Notes under the pieces: generated by a model
What the model was told of the DNA's origin: nothing
Seen by the model: the letters and a program-made list of their open reading frames with translations, nothing else
The model's database searches: none
Program-made: the position numbers and the translations under genes
Assembly (NCBI GenBank): GCA_964343345.1
Contig: CAYFJE010000057.1
Span: 1 to 7,003, forward strand
Direction: 5' to 3'
DNA from: UBA6624 sp964343345 [NCBI: uncultured bacterium]
GTDB taxonomy: Bacteria > UBP7 > UBA6624
Length of the DNA: 7,003 nucleotides
In this document: piece by piece, positions 6,197-7,003 of the stretch
How positions within the stretch are numbered: position 1 is the first letter of the stretch
Layout of the letters: every line of letters starts with the position of its first letter

Positions 6197-6984
6197 TTAC
6201 CAAAAACCTCAAAAATTAAAGGATTGCCAAGAAAAGTCATAACCAAACCAATGACTATTAAAATGCACAATAAAGCCTTGAGGAAATCTGCTGCTTTTAA
6301 TGAAGACATAAGATCAGGTGATTTTGAAAGATAAGCTCCTGCAGCATACAACTCTTCTCCAATCAGAGTGTAATCACATGAAGTTATAAAAAACGGTAAT
6401 TGATGTATTGCATCCGTACCAGCAATCTGAATAGCCCCAATTGAATTTCCTGTTTCGGCCAACAACAAAGATTCTGCATAAAACATACCTTGTAAAAATA
6501 TGGTAGCTGGTTTTTCTCTCACCATAATTCCATTAACTGCTGCAGTGTAGCCAAACTGGTCTTCCGTTATAAAAAAGTTATCTTCTTCATTTAGAATTTC
6601 GGGCTTTCCTGCTTGTAAATAAGCATCTCTTAAAGTTTCTTTTGCAACACTCATAACAATAGGGTCCCTATGTGGGACTATCAATCTACTTTCATAATTA
6701 GCAACTCTTTGTGCAACCCTCCCAAGAATATTCAAACTTGCTAATGTTGCAACATCAGCAGCACTACTTAAACCTGGACAAAAAAGAATCGGCTTCCCCA
6801 TCTCAGTAGCTCTGCCAATTGCTTCATTTACTGCATCTAACCCAGGAATTGACCTTATATAAAGCTCAGATCCTTTTCTAGCTTTTGATAGTGTAACCAA
6901 AATTGCACCAATGAAAAGAAGGCATGCCCAGAGAGTCGTTTCTTGATCTGGTTTAAAAAAAGAATAGAAAAAAAGAATGTTCAA
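6193..6984 (-). CDS. Family A protein, copy 1: membrane-anchored cytoplasmic alpha/beta domain (DUF6754-like, TTG start)
   Basis: This 263-residue protein is the first gene of the cassette in view. It has a helix at about 17-34 followed by SKARKG, a soluble domain at about 38-233 predicted in the cytoplasm, and a helix at about 236-253. The domain contains GLDAVNEAIGRATEMGKP (48-65), VPHRDPIV (103-110), VREKPATIFLQG (155-166), AETGNSIGA at 176-184, AGTDA (188-192) and SCDYTLIGEELYAA (202-215). From memory this resembles the uncharacterised DUF6754 family, without verification. The TTG start is favoured because AGAGAGG lies eight bases upstream and the next in-frame ATG (residue 62) would remove the first helix. 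The frame stays open to the window edge, so a longer start cannot be excluded. TTGA at the start also offers a stop in a second frame, as expected if another overlapping gene lies upstream. Confidence 0.9.
   Translation of the reverse strand: MNILFFYSFFKPDQETTLWACLLFIGAILVTLSKARKGSELYIRSIPGLDAVNEAIGRATEMGKPILFCPGLSSAADVATLASLNILGRVAQRVANYESRLIVPHRDPIVMSVAKETLRDAYLQAGKPEILNEEDNFFITEDQFGYTAAVNGIMVREKPATIFLQGMFYAESLLLAETGNSIGAIQIAGTDAIHQLPFFITSCDYTLIGEELYAAGAYLSKSPDLMSSLKAADFLKALLCILIVIGLVMTFLGNPLIFEVFGK
6409..6483 (-). repeat. Near-identical tract shared with A2 (member 2 of 2)
   Basis: This is the partner of 3319-3393, with 73 of 75 bases identical. It could reflect gene conversion between the copies or constraint on the nucleic acid itself. 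Confidence 0.85.
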
Positions 6985-6992
6985 GATGCCAA

Positions 6993-6999
6993 CCTCTCT
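6993..6999 (-). promoter_or_regulatory. Ribosome binding site of the family A copy 1 gene
   Basis: AGAGAGG on the minus strand lies eight bases before the TTG at 6984. It is the main reason to accept a TTG start there. No promoter is visible in the 19 bases upstream, so the operon's promoter must lie beyond the right edge or further up a longer transcript. Confidence 0.7.
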
Positions 7000-7003
7000 A
7001 TGT

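Larger units (their letters stand above)
3907..6984 (-). repeat. Tandem cassette copy 1 (A1-B1-C1-D1)
   Basis: This is the first of two diverged tandem copies of a four-gene unit, 3078 bases long. The relationship is clear at protein level in all four genes and visible at DNA level only in short tracts, so the duplication is old. Its right edge is at or beyond the window end, so further copies upstream cannot be excluded. Confidence 0.93.

Noticed and set aside
862-6984. An ABC transporter or other known energised transporter
   Set aside because: None of the eight proteins has a Walker A, ABC signature or recognisable transporter motif; the glycine-rich run before AEYE in C1 is not a P-loop.
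862-6984. A respiratory or redox membrane complex (Rnf/Nqr-like)
   Set aside because: No iron-sulphur, flavin or haem-binding motifs are present; the only conserved cysteine pair is a single C-x5-C per D protein in an outer loop.

Overview
The window is an AT-rich, tightly packed stretch of a bacterial chromosome in which every gene reads from the minus strand. It holds nine genes in one apparent operon. Transcription enters near position 7003 and runs down to position 1. I see no tRNA, rRNA, CRISPR array, transposase or phage gene. Base composition, the PhoH-like ATPase and the large set of unfamiliar membrane proteins suggest an uncultured bacterial lineage, perhaps FCB-group or Marinimicrobia-like. 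That placement is only a guess.

From 6984 down to 862 the operon is a four-gene cassette present twice in tandem, in the same order and with nearly the same gene lengths. I call the families A, B, C and D. Copy 1 is A1 (6984-6193), B1 (6196-5528), C1 (5531-4674) and D1 (4677-3907). Copy 2 is A2 (3906-3097), B2 (3100-2456), C2 (2459-1599) and D2 (1602-862). Inside each copy every junction is a 4-base start/stop overlap, ATGA or TTGA. The two copies abut exactly (TAA directly followed by ATG), so there is no room for a promoter between them.

A has a membrane helix, a soluble alpha/beta domain and a C-terminal membrane helix. B is a six-helix membrane protein. C is again helix, alpha/beta domain, helix. 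D is a six-helix membrane protein with a conserved Cys-x5-Cys pair in one outer loop. By the positive-inside rule the A domain should face the cytoplasm and the C domain the outside. A and C also look remotely alike, so the set may have grown from a two-gene unit (soluble-domain protein plus polytopic protein) to four genes and then to eight. I see no ATPase, redox or protease motif in any of the eight, so the function is unknown. The best reading is a membrane complex built from two paralogous sets of subunits, with signalling, transport or envelope maintenance all possible.

From 849 to the left edge lies a PhoH-like ATPase, 12 bases behind D2 and cut off by the window edge. It is the only gene here with a recognised family and complete catalytic motifs. 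It may simply be the next housekeeping gene in the transcript or may be linked to the membrane system.
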